From GWF2-50-93 sp049297395 (lineage in GTDB: Bacteria > Verrucomicrobiota > Lentisphaeria > Victivallales > GWF2-50-93), in the NCBI GenBank assembly GCA_049297395.1, contig JBAQUG010000575.1, forward strand, positions 1 through 32,289: a stretch of 32,289 nucleotides of DNA, in the 5' to 3' direction. The position numbers and the translations under genes were made by a program. The notes beneath the pieces were generated by a model, which saw nothing but the letters and a program-made list of their open reading frames with translations, made no database searches and was not told the origin of the DNA. How positions within the stretch are numbered: the stretch's first letter is position 1; each line of letters opens with the position of its first letter. Of this stretch, positions 1-8,393 are shown in pieces.

Positions 1-16
1 CAGTATTTGAATATAA

Positions 17-52
17 GGAAGTAGGTGCGGGCTGAAGCCCGTCCCTACTTCC
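17..52. repeat. Nested palindrome (REP-like hairpin)
   Basis: A 9-bp outer stem (GGAAGTAGG at 17-25 with CCTACTTCC at 44-52) encloses an inner stem CGGGC/GCCCG (28-32 with 37-41) around a TGAA loop. There is no following T-tract, so it is better read as a dispersed palindromic repeat than an intrinsic terminator. The stretch 53-180 shows no gene. Confidence 0.55.
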
Positions 53-182
53 AGGACAAGTTTCAAAGTAGTCAGAATAAAACAACTCGGTTCATATTAT
101 TTTTTTTATTCTGAATCCTGACTTCCAAACGTCCGGAAAAATCTGCATGCGCTTAAGACATAGAACTGTGAAATAAAGACAC

Positions 183-215
183 TAGGACGGAGGCTTCTCC
201 GCTGCAGGAGTCCTA
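183..215. repeat. Short compound palindrome downstream of the PAS remnant
   Basis: TAGGAC (183-188) pairs with GTCCTA (210-215), and CGGAG (188-192) pairs with CTCCG (197-201) around a GCTT loop. It lies 9 bp past the stop of the minus-strand PAS remnant and could mark its 3' end. There is no clear U-tract on the minus strand. Confidence 0.35.
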
Positions 216-223
216 TTGCCGCG

Positions 224-520
224 CTATTCCTTATATGGGTTGAATTCAGGATAAAGCCTCTCTGCGCATTTCGGACAAATCCCGTGGCTGAATTCCGCTT
301 CCGAATGATCCCGGATATAGGCTTCAATCTTATGCCAGTACCCTTTGTCATCCTTTATCTGCTTGCAGGACGCGCAGACAGGCAGCAGACCCTTCAGTAT
401 CCTGACCTGGGCGGCAATCCGCTTGCGCTCGGTGATGTCGCGGATGCAGATGGAGGCATGCCGCCAGGCGGCTGGCGGCAATCCTGGATTCCGGATCGCC
501 GGCACCCTGCCGGCACGCAT
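224..520 (-). pseudogene. C-terminal remnant of a PAS-domain sensor protein
   Basis: The reading frame encodes only the end of a PAS protein: an IRDITERKR motif that normally closes a PAS/PAC domain, a short linker, then a tail with CASCKQIKDD, GYWHKIEAYIRDHSEAEFSHG and a final CPKCAERLYPEF. Tails of this kind are common at the C-termini of PAS sensors. The first ~20 residues (about 458-520) come from the adjoining palindromic repeat and have no protein homology that I recognise. The rest of the PAS domain and everything upstream of it are missing. It lies downstream of the hybrid kinase at 554-3271, separated by the repeat. A deleted paralogous sensor gene is the likely origin. Expression is doubtful. 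Confidence 0.65.
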
Positions 521-545
521 TCAACTCTGCCGCCAGGCTGGCGGC
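460..545. repeat. Triple-hairpin palindromic repeat (copy A of a dispersed family)
   Basis: Three strong hairpins follow one another: GCCGCCAG/CTGGCGGC (460-467 with 472-479), GCCGGCA/TGCCGGC (498-504 with 508-514) and GCCGCCA/TGGCGGC (529-535 with 539-545). The second and third match the two hairpins of the tandem 82-bp repeat at 6836-6999, with paired base changes that keep the stems. The repeat begins 8 bp after the kinase stop at 554 (minus strand), so it may also protect or terminate that transcript. Confidence 0.7.
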
Positions 546-553
546 GGTCCATA

Positions 554-3271
554 TTACGCCAGCGTCTCGCGGAGTTTTGCTGACAGCGCCTCGGATGTAA
601 ACGGTTTTTCAAGGAAATAGATGCCTTCATCGAGAACCCCGTCATGGGACATGATGTCCGCGGTGTATCCGGACATGAACAGGCATTTTATGCCGGGGCG
701 CATTGCATATATTTTTTCCTTGAGGTCGCGCCCGCTCATTTCCGGCATGACCACATCCGTCATCAGAAGATGAATTTCCCCCTTGTATTCCCCGGCAATC
801 CTGATGGCCTGGCCCGGACAGTCGGCGGTCAATACGGTATACCCCAGGCGTTCGAGCAGTATATTGGCAAATTGAAGCAGCGCCTTTTCATCCTCGACAA
901 GCAGGACGGTTTCAATCCCCGTAAACATCTTGGCTGTTGCAAGTTCTTCATCTTTTCCATCACCCAATCCTTCAGATTCATACCTTGGCAGATATATCTT
1001 GAATGTCGTGCCTTTTCCTGGCTCGCTGTAAATATTGATGACCCCGTTGTTCTGTTTTACGATGCCGAAGACGGTGGCAAGCCCGAGCCCTGTTCCCTGT
1101 CCGACTTTCTTGGTCGTGAAGAACGGTTCGAAGATGTGCTCAAGTATCTCCTTGCCCATACCGCAGCCATTGTCGCTGAATTCCAGGACAACATATTTTC
1201 CGGGAGTGAAGTCCGGATGCGCCTCGCAGAAAGCCTCATCAAGATCCGCCTTGCCAGTCTCAATTGCTATCCTGCCGGCACTGGAGATCGCATCGCGGGC
1301 GTTGACAATCAGGTTTGCCAGGATCTGGTTGATCTGCGATGCATCCATTTTAACTTTCCAGAGATTTGCATGGGGTTTCCATAGCAGCTCGATGTTTTCA
1401 CCGATGAGGCGCTGGAGCATATTGAGCATGCCTGTGACGGTATCGTTCAAATCCAGGACTTTCGGAGCTATGGTCTGCTTGCGGGCGAAGGCAAGAAGCT
1501 GCTGGGTGAGTTCTGCGGAGCGCAGGCCGGCCTTATGGATTTCCCTGACACGCCCGTATTTCGGATCCGATGGAGTCATTTCCACGAGCAGCATCTCCGA
1601 ATACCCGGTGATAACAGACAGCATGTTGTTGAAGTCGTGGGCGACTCCGCCGGCAAGCTGACCTACGGCCTCCATCTTCTGCGCCTGCCGGAGATGGGCC
1701 TCAAGCCTGGCTTTCTCATTTTCGGCCTGTTTCATGTCTTCGATATCGGTGCAGGTGCCAAACCATTTGAGAATCATGCCGCTGTCATCGCGCACGGGCA
1801 CGCCACGGATCAGCCACCATCGGTATGCCCCATCCTTGCGCCGGAGTCGGCATTCAAGCGAGTAGGTCTTGTCATTCTGCGTCGCATGCTGCCAGGCATC
1901 CCACGCACGCCTCTTGTCATCGGGATGGAATGGAGTGTTCCAGCCATGTCCGTAGCTTTCCTCCAGCGTCAGGCCGGTGTAATCCACCCACTGCCTGTTG
2001 CAATAGATGTTCCAGCCGTCTGGCCGGGTGACCCATACAATCTGAGGCATGGAGTCGGCCAGGGAACGGAATTCCTTCTCGCTGTCCCGCAGTGTCTTCT
2101 CGGCGAGCTTGCGTTCCGCAATCTCCTCAAACAGGAGATCATTCTTCGCCACAAGCTCCGCAGAACGCTCTTTTACGGTCTCCTCAAGGTGTTCCCGATG
2201 CCTTTTGAGTTCCTCTTCCGCTTTCATCCGCACCGATATTTCCCGCGACAAGCGCCGGTTCCAATAAGCGATAAGACAAAATACGGCGAAACCGGCGGCC
2301 AGCAGCTTCCATAACAGACTATAGTCGGATCCATGTTCATATTTGACGAAAATCCACCGCTGGTTGATGGCATCCCGCTCATCTTCGGAAATCGAATCCA
2401 GCGCTTTCTGGAGGATTCCAACCGCGACGGGCCAATCATTCCGGACGCCCATGCACGAATCGTTGTGGTAGGGCACCTGTCCGTTTACCTTGACATTGGT
2501 ATATCCTAGTTTGGCAAGGTAATATGAACCCGTTGCAATGGAATCGACAAAGGCGACAGCTTCACCGCGGGTCAGTATATCAAAGGCATCCTTGGTTTTT
2601 TCGATGAGAACCAGATAGACCCCGGGATATTCACGGGCCATCTCCTCGTGCGCCAATGTATTTTCCTGTACAACAACCTTCTGTCCCTTCAATTTGGCAA
2701 AATCATATATGTACGGATGGCTGTTCAAAGTATAGACAACGAGGGGCATTTTCAAATACGGACGGGTGAAGTCGAGATATTCGGTCCGCTGCGGCGTTCT
2801 GGAGATACAGGTGAACATGTCTATCCTGCGCTGCTTGGCCGCCTCAATGGCATTTGACCAATCCAGCCGGACCACTTCAAACCTGAGGCCAAGTTTCTGG
2901 CTGACTATCTTAAGATAATCGGATGAAATACCCTTCAGCTCCCCCTTTTCATCGAGATATTCAACCGGTTGCCAGGCCGGGTCGACACCAACTCGAATAA
3001 CAGGAGCTGTCTTCAACCAGGCTTTCTCTTCGTCTGTCAGGGACAATCCCGATGGTGCATGTGCAATAACAGGTTCCACCCCATGCGCTACAGTCCCCAT
3101 GCAAATCGTCACCGCACCGGCGATGAAGGTCAAGGCGACGGCAATAACCATCCATGTCGGGCTGCCTCTCATGCCATCCCCCCTGACACCCATGTCCGTC
3201 GTTTCCGGACCATTGGCGGTCCTGGTCTCCTGCCACCACCAGCCCGGATTAATAGGAATTCTGATTTTCAT
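554..3271 (-). CDS. Hybrid sensor histidine kinase with periplasmic solute-binding (SBP_bac_3) domain
   Basis: This is a 905-aa BvgS/EvgS-like hybrid sensor. In order it has an N-terminal hydrophobic signal/anchor (about 38-60), a family-3 solute-binding domain (about 85-310, IRVGVDPAWQPVEY start), a transmembrane segment (about 320-336), a coiled coil, a PAS domain (about 397-515), HisKA with phospho-acceptor H545 in GGVAHDFNN, HATPase (N657, DNGCGMG, GQGTGLGLA) and a C-terminal receiver with D839 in MTDVVMPEM and a KP loop. It probably senses a small periplasmic ligand and signals through phosphorelay; no DNA-binding partner lies next to it. The start chosen overlaps the upstream kinase stop (ATGA, 3268-3271), with GGAG/AAGG about 10 nt before. 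An alternative ATG at 3172 follows AGGGGGG and gives a cleaner signal peptide. Confidence 0.9.
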   Translation of the reverse strand: MKIRIPINPGWWWQETRTANGPETTDMGVRGDGMRGSPTWMVIAVALTFIAGAVTICMGTVAHGVEPVIAHAPSGLSLTDEEKAWLKTAPVIRVGVDPAWQPVEYLDEKGELKGISSDYLKIVSQKLGLRFEVVRLDWSNAIEAAKQRRIDMFTCISRTPQRTEYLDFTRPYLKMPLVVYTLNSHPYIYDFAKLKGQKVVVQENTLAHEEMAREYPGVYLVLIEKTKDAFDILTRGEAVAFVDSIATGSYYLAKLGYTNVKVNGQVPYHNDSCMGVRNDWPVAVGILQKALDSISEDERDAINQRWIFVKYEHGSDYSLLWKLLAAGFAVFCLIAYWNRRLSREISVRMKAEEELKRHREHLEETVKERSAELVAKNDLLFEEIAERKLAEKTLRDSEKEFRSLADSMPQIVWVTRPDGWNIYCNRQWVDYTGLTLEESYGHGWNTPFHPDDKRRAWDAWQHATQNDKTYSLECRLRRKDGAYRWWLIRGVPVRDDSGMILKWFGTCTDIEDMKQAENEKARLEAHLRQAQKMEAVGQLAGGVAHDFNNMLSVITGYSEMLLVEMTPSDPKYGRVREIHKAGLRSAELTQQLLAFARKQTIAPKVLDLNDTVTGMLNMLQRLIGENIELLWKPHANLWKVKMDASQINQILANLIVNARDAISSAGRIAIETGKADLDEAFCEAHPDFTPGKYVVLEFSDNGCGMGKEILEHIFEPFFTTKKVGQGTGLGLATVFGIVKQNNGVINIYSEPGKGTTFKIYLPRYESEGLGDGKDEELATAKMFTGIETVLLVEDEKALLQFANILLERLGYTVLTADCPGQAIRIAGEYKGEIHLLMTDVVMPEMSGRDLKEKIYAMRPGIKCLFMSGYTADIMSHDGVLDEGIYFLEKPFTSEALSAKLRETLA

Positions 3272-6200
3272 GACGACAGCACCTTCTCCAATGTTTCCGC
3301 CAGAAGTTTCTTGCCGAACGGCTTCTGGATGAATCCCTTTATTCCGGCGTCGAGGAGGCTCTGCGCCTCGCCGTCAATGCTGTATCCTGAAATCAGCAGC
3401 GTTTTGACATCCTTGTTGATCTTCTGCATTTCCAGGAACGCATCCTTCCCGTTCATCCTCGGCATCATCATGTCAAGAATGACAAGGTCAATCTCCTTCC
3501 ATGAATGCCGGTAAAGTTCGACAGCTTCCAGACCATCCCTGCAGTTTACAACCTCATGGCCGAAAGAACTTAGGAAACTGGAAACAATATTGCGAACCAT
3601 CTCATCGTCGTCCACCAGGAGTATCTTAGATTTCCTGATAGTCTTCCCAGTCGCGGCTTCAGGACTTTCCAGTTCAGCCTTGTCTACAATAAGAGGAAAG
3701 AACATTGAGAAAACAGTACCCTCGCCAAGCTTGCTGTCAACATGGATTGCTCCATTGTGGCCTTTGACCGTACCATAAACGGATGCGAGGCCCATCCCGG
3801 TCCCCTTGCCAGGCTGTTTCGTGGTGAAGAAAGGTTCAAACATATGTTCCTTTGTCTCATCATCTATTCCAATCCCGTCATCAATGACGCTTATCTTCAT
3901 GTAGTCGCCTTTCACGGCATTGCGTCTTTCCTCGGCCACGCTGAAGACATCTTCCATTTTCACTTTTCCGGTCGTGAAAAGAATTTCCCCTCCGCTCGGG
4001 AGCGCGTCCTTTGCATTGATGGCGAGATTGAGCAGGGCATTCTGGATCTGCGTCGGATCACCGGAGATCATCACGGGGCTCGCATTGAGGATTCTCTTGA
4101 TTTCAATCCTTTTGTCAATGCTGTGCTCAAGAAGCGAGATCACCTCTTCGATGATCTTGTTGACGTTTACCGGGACGTTCAGATATTTGCCCTTCCGTGA
4201 AAAAGCCAGAAGATCCCTTGTCAGGTCGGAGGCCCTTCTGGCTGAGCGCAGGATGCTTTCGGCATCATTTCTGAGGCTGGGGTCATCCAGGTGGCTGTAA
4301 AGCAGTTCCGCATATCCCATTATGCCCATGAGCTGGTTGTTGAAGTCATGGGCTATTCCACCTGCAAGCTGTCCTATCGCCTCCATTTTCTGCGACTGTC
4401 GCAGCTGTTCCTCCATTTTCTGGCGGTCCTCCTCCGCCTTCCTGCGCTCGGTGATGTCGATGATGTAACCTGCCAGCAGGGTCTTGCCTCCCTGGACAAT
4501 CGGGAACTTGATTGTGGTATATTTACGGCCATTGAAGTCCTCGTCCAGCTTGAGAATCTCACCTTTTTCAACTACGCTCCAGTCATCGGCGGTAATTTTA
4601 GCGGCCACGTCGGGCGGAAACAGTTCCTCCATAGTCTTGCCCACCATATTCAAACCAGAATCGCCAATCATCTGATGGAAATTATCGCTGGCCTGCAGCA
4701 CACGGCTCCCAGAGGTTTTCACCTCCTTGATAAAGGCATAGATGGGTGAATGCCGAATAAACAGCGAGAACAATTCATTGCTGTTCCGCAGGGCCTCCTC
4801 CCTGGCCTTGAGTTCGTGAAGGGCAGCATCCCGTTGGGAAAGAGTGCCGGCAAGCTTGAACGTAGTATAGCTCAGGGATGAAATCATCCCGGCAAGCTTG
4901 GCGTAAAAAGCCATGGTAGCTTCGACCTTTTCCCGGCTCCAGCGCGGTACGCGGTCAAGGGCGGCGATATATTCCTCCTCGTCAAATCCATACCGGCGGG
5001 CCTGCCTCCGGAACAAGTCGTAGTCTGGAATCTCGTCCTCGTAAAAAAACTGCCCCAGACAGACGTTGCCAAGATGCCTGCCGCCAATCTCAAGAGGAGT
5101 CATGAGATCCCACATGTTGTTCTTGCAGCGGTATGCCTTGAACGTTCCCTCTGGAGCGCCTTTGGAGAGGAAGACGTCGCTTTCATGGCAGTTCTTCAGG
5201 GTGTCCGGGTGGATCCGGTGGAACTTCGTGCAGATTTCCTGCCAGCCGGCACCAACCAGAACCTTGCCGTTCACATCAAGAATACCAATCCCGATATGTG
5301 TAAGCCGATAGAACTCATCCATCATGGACTGGAGTGCCTGGCAGTCAATGATGTCGGAGAGAGACAGAGTAGCAATATCCCCCTCAGGATCGAGGATGGC
5401 CTGCAGTTTTTTCCTGACGACCGCCTCGCTCTCCCTCAGCGCCTCTTCCACCCGCTTGCGCTCGGTGATGTCCCGGTGAAAGCATTGCAGGAAGGTTTTT
5501 CCGCCGAAAGAATTCATGCTCCCCGACACCTCCAGCGGGAAAACATGGCCGTCCCTGTGATAATGTTCAACTTCGAAGGTCAGGGCCTCGCCGGCCAGCA
5601 GGCGGCGTATACGCTCAGAAGCCAGACTGGAAGATTCGGGCGTATCCAAATCCTTTATGTTCTTGTGCAACAACTCCTCCGCGCTGTACCCGTGCATGCG
5701 GGCGAACGCCTCGTTGACCGACAGGAGTTCGCCTTTGTCCGACAAAAGGAATATCCCGTCATTCGCCTGGTCAAACAGGACACGGTAGCGATCCTCGCTC
5801 TCCCTAAGCGCCTCGTCGGCCCGCCTGCGGCCTGTGACTACGGCGCTCATGATCAGGCCGGAACAGGTCACCACGGCGAGGAATATCTGGAGGGCCGCCA
5901 GATGTTCAAAGCGTGTCTGCCCGGCAGAGCTGAATGCGCCGTAGCCTTCCTGCGTATTCACGATCGCTATGGCGGAGAAAAGCAATAGCATGGTCGCCAT
6001 GCCGCACGGGTTAAACCTGAACACCAGCCAGATGAGCAGGGGGAAGATCATATAGTCGCGCAGCAGCGGTTTTCCCACAATGTCGACGGGAGCGAACAGC
6101 AGCAATGCGAATATTGCCAGGATCACCACGAGCAATGCCGCTTCCACGATCTGGCGCGTGGTGGCCGATGAAAGAAAAGGCTTGCTGGCAGCCCAGCCGA

Positions 6201-6783
6201 CGATGAACGGCGCGACCAGGATCAAACCCAGTCCGTCGGCCGCCCACCATATCGCCCAGGCGTTCACAAACGAACCGTTGAAGGCAAGCATGGAGACGGT
6301 CGCGCCCATAAGCGCTGTAAATCCGTTGAGCACGGTCGCCACGAACAGCAGGGCGAAGACCTCCCTGGTGCGTTCAAAGGTTATTTTCGACCTGCAGGAA
6401 TACTCAAGCACCAACGCGCCGAGAGCCGGCTCAAGCATGTTCACCAGCGCAAAGCCCAGGCTGGGCAGCAGCGGGTAGCCGCCGGTCAAAAGACTCGCCG
6501 CGCTGGTGGCGAAAAAAACCGCCAGCAGTTTTCCCCGCTGCCGCCTGGGCCTGATCAATAAAACCGCCAGGGCAAATCCGTTGGCGGGCCAGACGGAGGA
6601 GACTCCTTCGGGCTGTACAGTGAACAAAAGCCCAAGACGGATGGAGAGCCAATACGCGGCCGAGACAAGCGCCAGCACCAGTATTTCCCTCAGGAACAGG
6701 TTTTGAGCGCCTGACGGCGGAGGTATGGAAGAATTGCATTCCACCAGATCCGGATCCGAAGCAGTTTTGTCTTTTACGTCCAA
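3268..6783 (-). CDS. MASE1-PAS-PocR-PAS hybrid sensor histidine kinase
   Basis: This is a membrane hybrid kinase of about 1171 aa. An N-terminal MASE1-type module with many transmembrane helices spans about 30-315. It is followed by a PAS domain (about 325-445), a PocR-type sensory domain (about 475-650) with four Cys in the usual places (CTKFH, NCHES, YRCKNN, VCLGQFFYE), a second PAS, HisKA with the phospho-acceptor His in GGIAHDFNN (about 812), HATPase (DDGIGID, GKGTGMGLA) and a C-terminal receiver (LVDDD, LDMMMPRMNG, KPFG). The ligand is unknown; PocR domains are thought to bind small hydrocarbon-type molecules. The frame is open to a GTG at 6891, but that extension is read from the 82-bp repeat. 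I prefer the TTG at 6783, preceded by AGGG. It is translationally coupled to the kinase at 554-3271 by a 4-bp overlap. Confidence 0.88.
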   Translation of the reverse strand: MDVKDKTASDPDLVECNSSIPPPSGAQNLFLREILVLALVSAAYWLSIRLGLLFTVQPEGVSSVWPANGFALAVLLIRPRRQRGKLLAVFFATSAASLLTGGYPLLPSLGFALVNMLEPALGALVLEYSCRSKITFERTREVFALLFVATVLNGFTALMGATVSMLAFNGSFVNAWAIWWAADGLGLILVAPFIVGWAASKPFLSSATTRQIVEAALLVVILAIFALLLFAPVDIVGKPLLRDYMIFPLLIWLVFRFNPCGMATMLLLFSAIAIVNTQEGYGAFSSAGQTRFEHLAALQIFLAVVTCSGLIMSAVVTGRRRADEALRESEDRYRVLFDQANDGIFLLSDKGELLSVNEAFARMHGYSAEELLHKNIKDLDTPESSSLASERIRRLLAGEALTFEVEHYHRDGHVFPLEVSGSMNSFGGKTFLQCFHRDITERKRVEEALRESEAVVRKKLQAILDPEGDIATLSLSDIIDCQALQSMMDEFYRLTHIGIGILDVNGKVLVGAGWQEICTKFHRIHPDTLKNCHESDVFLSKGAPEGTFKAYRCKNNMWDLMTPLEIGGRHLGNVCLGQFFYEDEIPDYDLFRRQARRYGFDEEEYIAALDRVPRWSREKVEATMAFYAKLAGMISSLSYTTFKLAGTLSQRDAALHELKAREEALRNSNELFSLFIRHSPIYAFIKEVKTSGSRVLQASDNFHQMIGDSGLNMVGKTMEELFPPDVAAKITADDWSVVEKGEILKLDEDFNGRKYTTIKFPIVQGGKTLLAGYIIDITERRKAEEDRQKMEEQLRQSQKMEAIGQLAGGIAHDFNNQLMGIMGYAELLYSHLDDPSLRNDAESILRSARRASDLTRDLLAFSRKGKYLNVPVNVNKIIEEVISLLEHSIDKRIEIKRILNASPVMISGDPTQIQNALLNLAINAKDALPSGGEILFTTGKVKMEDVFSVAEERRNAVKGDYMKISVIDDGIGIDDETKEHMFEPFFTTKQPGKGTGMGLASVYGTVKGHNGAIHVDSKLGEGTVFSMFFPLIVDKAELESPEAATGKTIRKSKILLVDDDEMVRNIVSSFLSSFGHEVVNCRDGLEAVELYRHSWKEIDLVILDMMMPRMNGKDAFLEMQKINKDVKTLLISGYSIDGEAQSLLDAGIKGFIQKPFGKKLLAETLEKVLSS

Positions 6784-6835
6784 ACAGCCACCCTGTATTC
6801 GTTTAATTTGCCTTCCCGGCCACGGATTACAGACC

Positions 6836-6999
6836 TCTACCCTCCTATCGGACCGACAGCACCCCTGCTGGCAGGTATTCGATTCAGCCACCAGGCTGGT
6901 GGCGTTCCATATCGACTTCTACCCTCTTATCGGACCGCCAGCACCCTTGCTGGCAGATATTCAATTCAGCCACCAGGCTGGTGGCGTTCCATGCCGTTT
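6836..6999. repeat. Two tandem copies of an 82-bp double-hairpin repeat
   Basis: Units 6836-6917 and 6918-6999 are near-identical. Each has a first hairpin (CAGCA/TGCTG at 6857-6870; GCCAGCA/TGCTGGC at 6937-6954) and a second, GCCACCA-GGC-TGGTGGC (6887-6903; 6969-6985). The same two-hairpin design occurs at 498-545 with paired G/C-to-A/T changes. The repeat starts 17 bp beyond the murA stop and fills the murA-kinase gap (6784-7016), which otherwise holds no gene. Confidence 0.8.
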
Positions 7000-7016
7000 C
7001 CATCGTCTCTAACTTC

Positions 7017-8291
7017 CTACGCCTTCCTGATCCGTCCGCCGAGGGATGCGATCTTCGCATCGATGTTCTCGTAGCCGCGCGATATGACTTCCGCCCTGTG
7101 GATCGTGCTTGATCCTTTCGCGCAGAGCGCGGCGATCAGCATCGCCATACCGGCGCGGATGTCCGGGCTCGACATCTCCATTCCCCGCAGTTTTGCGGGA
7201 CCTGTTATGACGACCCGGTGCGGATCACAGACAATCGCGTTCGCCCCCATCATGTTGAGCCTGTCGACAAAATACATCCTGCTCTCGAACATCTTTTCAA
7301 AGAAGAGGACTGTTCCACGGGCCTGTGTCGCCATCACGATCGTGCAGCTCATCATGTCGGTCGGATACTGCGGCCATGGCCCGTCGGAGACAACAGGGAC
7401 GGCATTGCCGAAATCCGGCCTTACTGAAAGACGCTGTCCGCCGTGGAGATGGATCCTGTCGCTGAAAAGTGCGAATTTCGCACCGAACCTCTCGAACATT
7501 CTCCTCATCATCCAGTAGTGGCGGGGAATTGTGCCATGGATAGTCAGGTCGCCGCCCGTGGCTGCGGACATCGCAAGAAAGCTTCCGGCCTCAATGTGGT
7601 CGCCGATTACAGTATGTTCCGCGCCATGGAGCTTCCCGACGCCCTCGATCTTTATGGTATTGGAGTCAGTGCCCGAGAGTTTTGCACCCATCTTCCTCAG
7701 CAGTTCGGCCAGATCCTGGACATGCGGTTCGGACGCGGCGTTCCTGATCACCGTCCTGCCTTTGGCCACTGCCGCCGTCATCATGATATGCTCTGTGGCG
7801 GTGACGCTCGCTTCGTCGAAGAAAAGATCCCTTCCCCTGAACTGGGATGCCGAAAGCATGAATGGCGGCTCTTCTGAAAGCAGTTTTGCGCCAAGGCATT
7901 TAAGGCCGTAGAGATGCGCGTCGATCCTTCTTCTTCCGATGTCGTCGCCTCCGGGCGGCCAGAAGGAGACTTCCTTGCACCTGTAGAGGAGCGGGCCGGC
8001 GAAAAGAAGGGAAGTCCTGATCTGGTTCGACAGGGATTGCGGCACGTTTCCGGAGCTTATGGACTGCGCCCGGAGTTTCAGCGAAGTTCCGGAGCGCTCC
8101 CATTTCACTCCGAGCGATTCCGCGATCTTCAGCATGGATGCGACATCAAGGATGTCCGGAACATTGTGGAGGATGATCTCATCCTCGGTGAGGAGAGAAG
8201 CCGCGATCATTGGAAGTATTGCGTTCTTGCTTCCGGAAAGTGAGAGCTCCCCTGAGATCGGATATCCGCCTTCTATAAGAAAATCACTCAT
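7017..8291 (-). CDS. murA: UDP-N-acetylglucosamine 1-carboxyvinyltransferase MurA (Asp variant)
   Basis: MurA transfers enolpyruvate from PEP to UDP-GlcNAc in the cytoplasm, the first committed step of peptidoglycan synthesis. The 424-aa length is normal. Family signatures are present: GSKNAILP with K22/N23, IRTSLLFAGPLL, YPTDMM, and the C-terminal PDIRAG and RGYENID. The catalytic loop reads PPGGDDIGRRRIDAHL, so the position equal to E. coli Cys115 is Asp (D116). Such Asp variants are active in mycobacteria and Chlamydia and are not alkylated by fosfomycin. A second MurA elsewhere in the genome cannot be excluded. The start ATG at 8291 matches the usual MurA N-terminus. The neighbours (kinases) suggest no shared pathway. 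Confidence 0.93.
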   Translation of the reverse strand: MSDFLIEGGYPISGELSLSGSKNAILPMIAASLLTEDEIILHNVPDILDVASMLKIAESLGVKWERSGTSLKLRAQSISSGNVPQSLSNQIRTSLLFAGPLLYRCKEVSFWPPGGDDIGRRRIDAHLYGLKCLGAKLLSEEPPFMLSASQFRGRDLFFDEASVTATEHIMMTAAVAKGRTVIRNAASEPHVQDLAELLRKMGAKLSGTDSNTIKIEGVGKLHGAEHTVIGDHIEAGSFLAMSAATGGDLTIHGTIPRHYWMMRRMFERFGAKFALFSDRIHLHGGQRLSVRPDFGNAVPVVSDGPWPQYPTDMMSCTIVMATQARGTVLFFEKMFESRMYFVDRLNMMGANAIVCDPHRVVITGPAKLRGMEMSSPDIRAGMAMLIAALCAKGSSTIHRAEVISRGYENIDAKIASLGGRIRKA

Positions 8292-8316
8292 CTGAAAAAC
8301 CTATGAGTTAACTGCA

Positions 8317-8337
8317 AAATTCAAAATATTTGAATTT
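8317..8337. repeat. Perfect AT-rich palindrome upstream of murA
   Basis: AAATTCAAA (8317-8325) and TTTGAATTT (8329-8337) form a 9-bp stem around ATA. It sits in the 102-bp gap between the end of the truncated kinase (8394) and the murA start (8291), within a stretch of TTCG-rich repeats (about 8336-8385). It could be a dispersed repeat or a transcription stop for the kinase. No clear murA promoter is visible. Confidence 0.45.
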
Positions 8338-8393
8338 CATGTTTCGTTGTTTCGGATTCCGTGCTTCGAATTTCGGTATTGGATTGCAGGCAG

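Noticed and set aside
17..52. Intrinsic terminator or tRNA-like fold at the left edge
   Set aside because: There is no T-tract, and the fold is a simple nested palindrome without tRNA arms.
5074..5988. 304-codon plus-strand frame inside the MASE1 kinase gene, and similar frames at 644-1384 and 1535-2314
   Set aside because: They mirror the kinase domains on the opposite strand and contain no recognisable domain or ribosome site.
6836..6999. Possible CRISPR-like array
   Set aside because: Only two near-identical 82-bp units lie head to tail with no variable spacers and no cas genes nearby.
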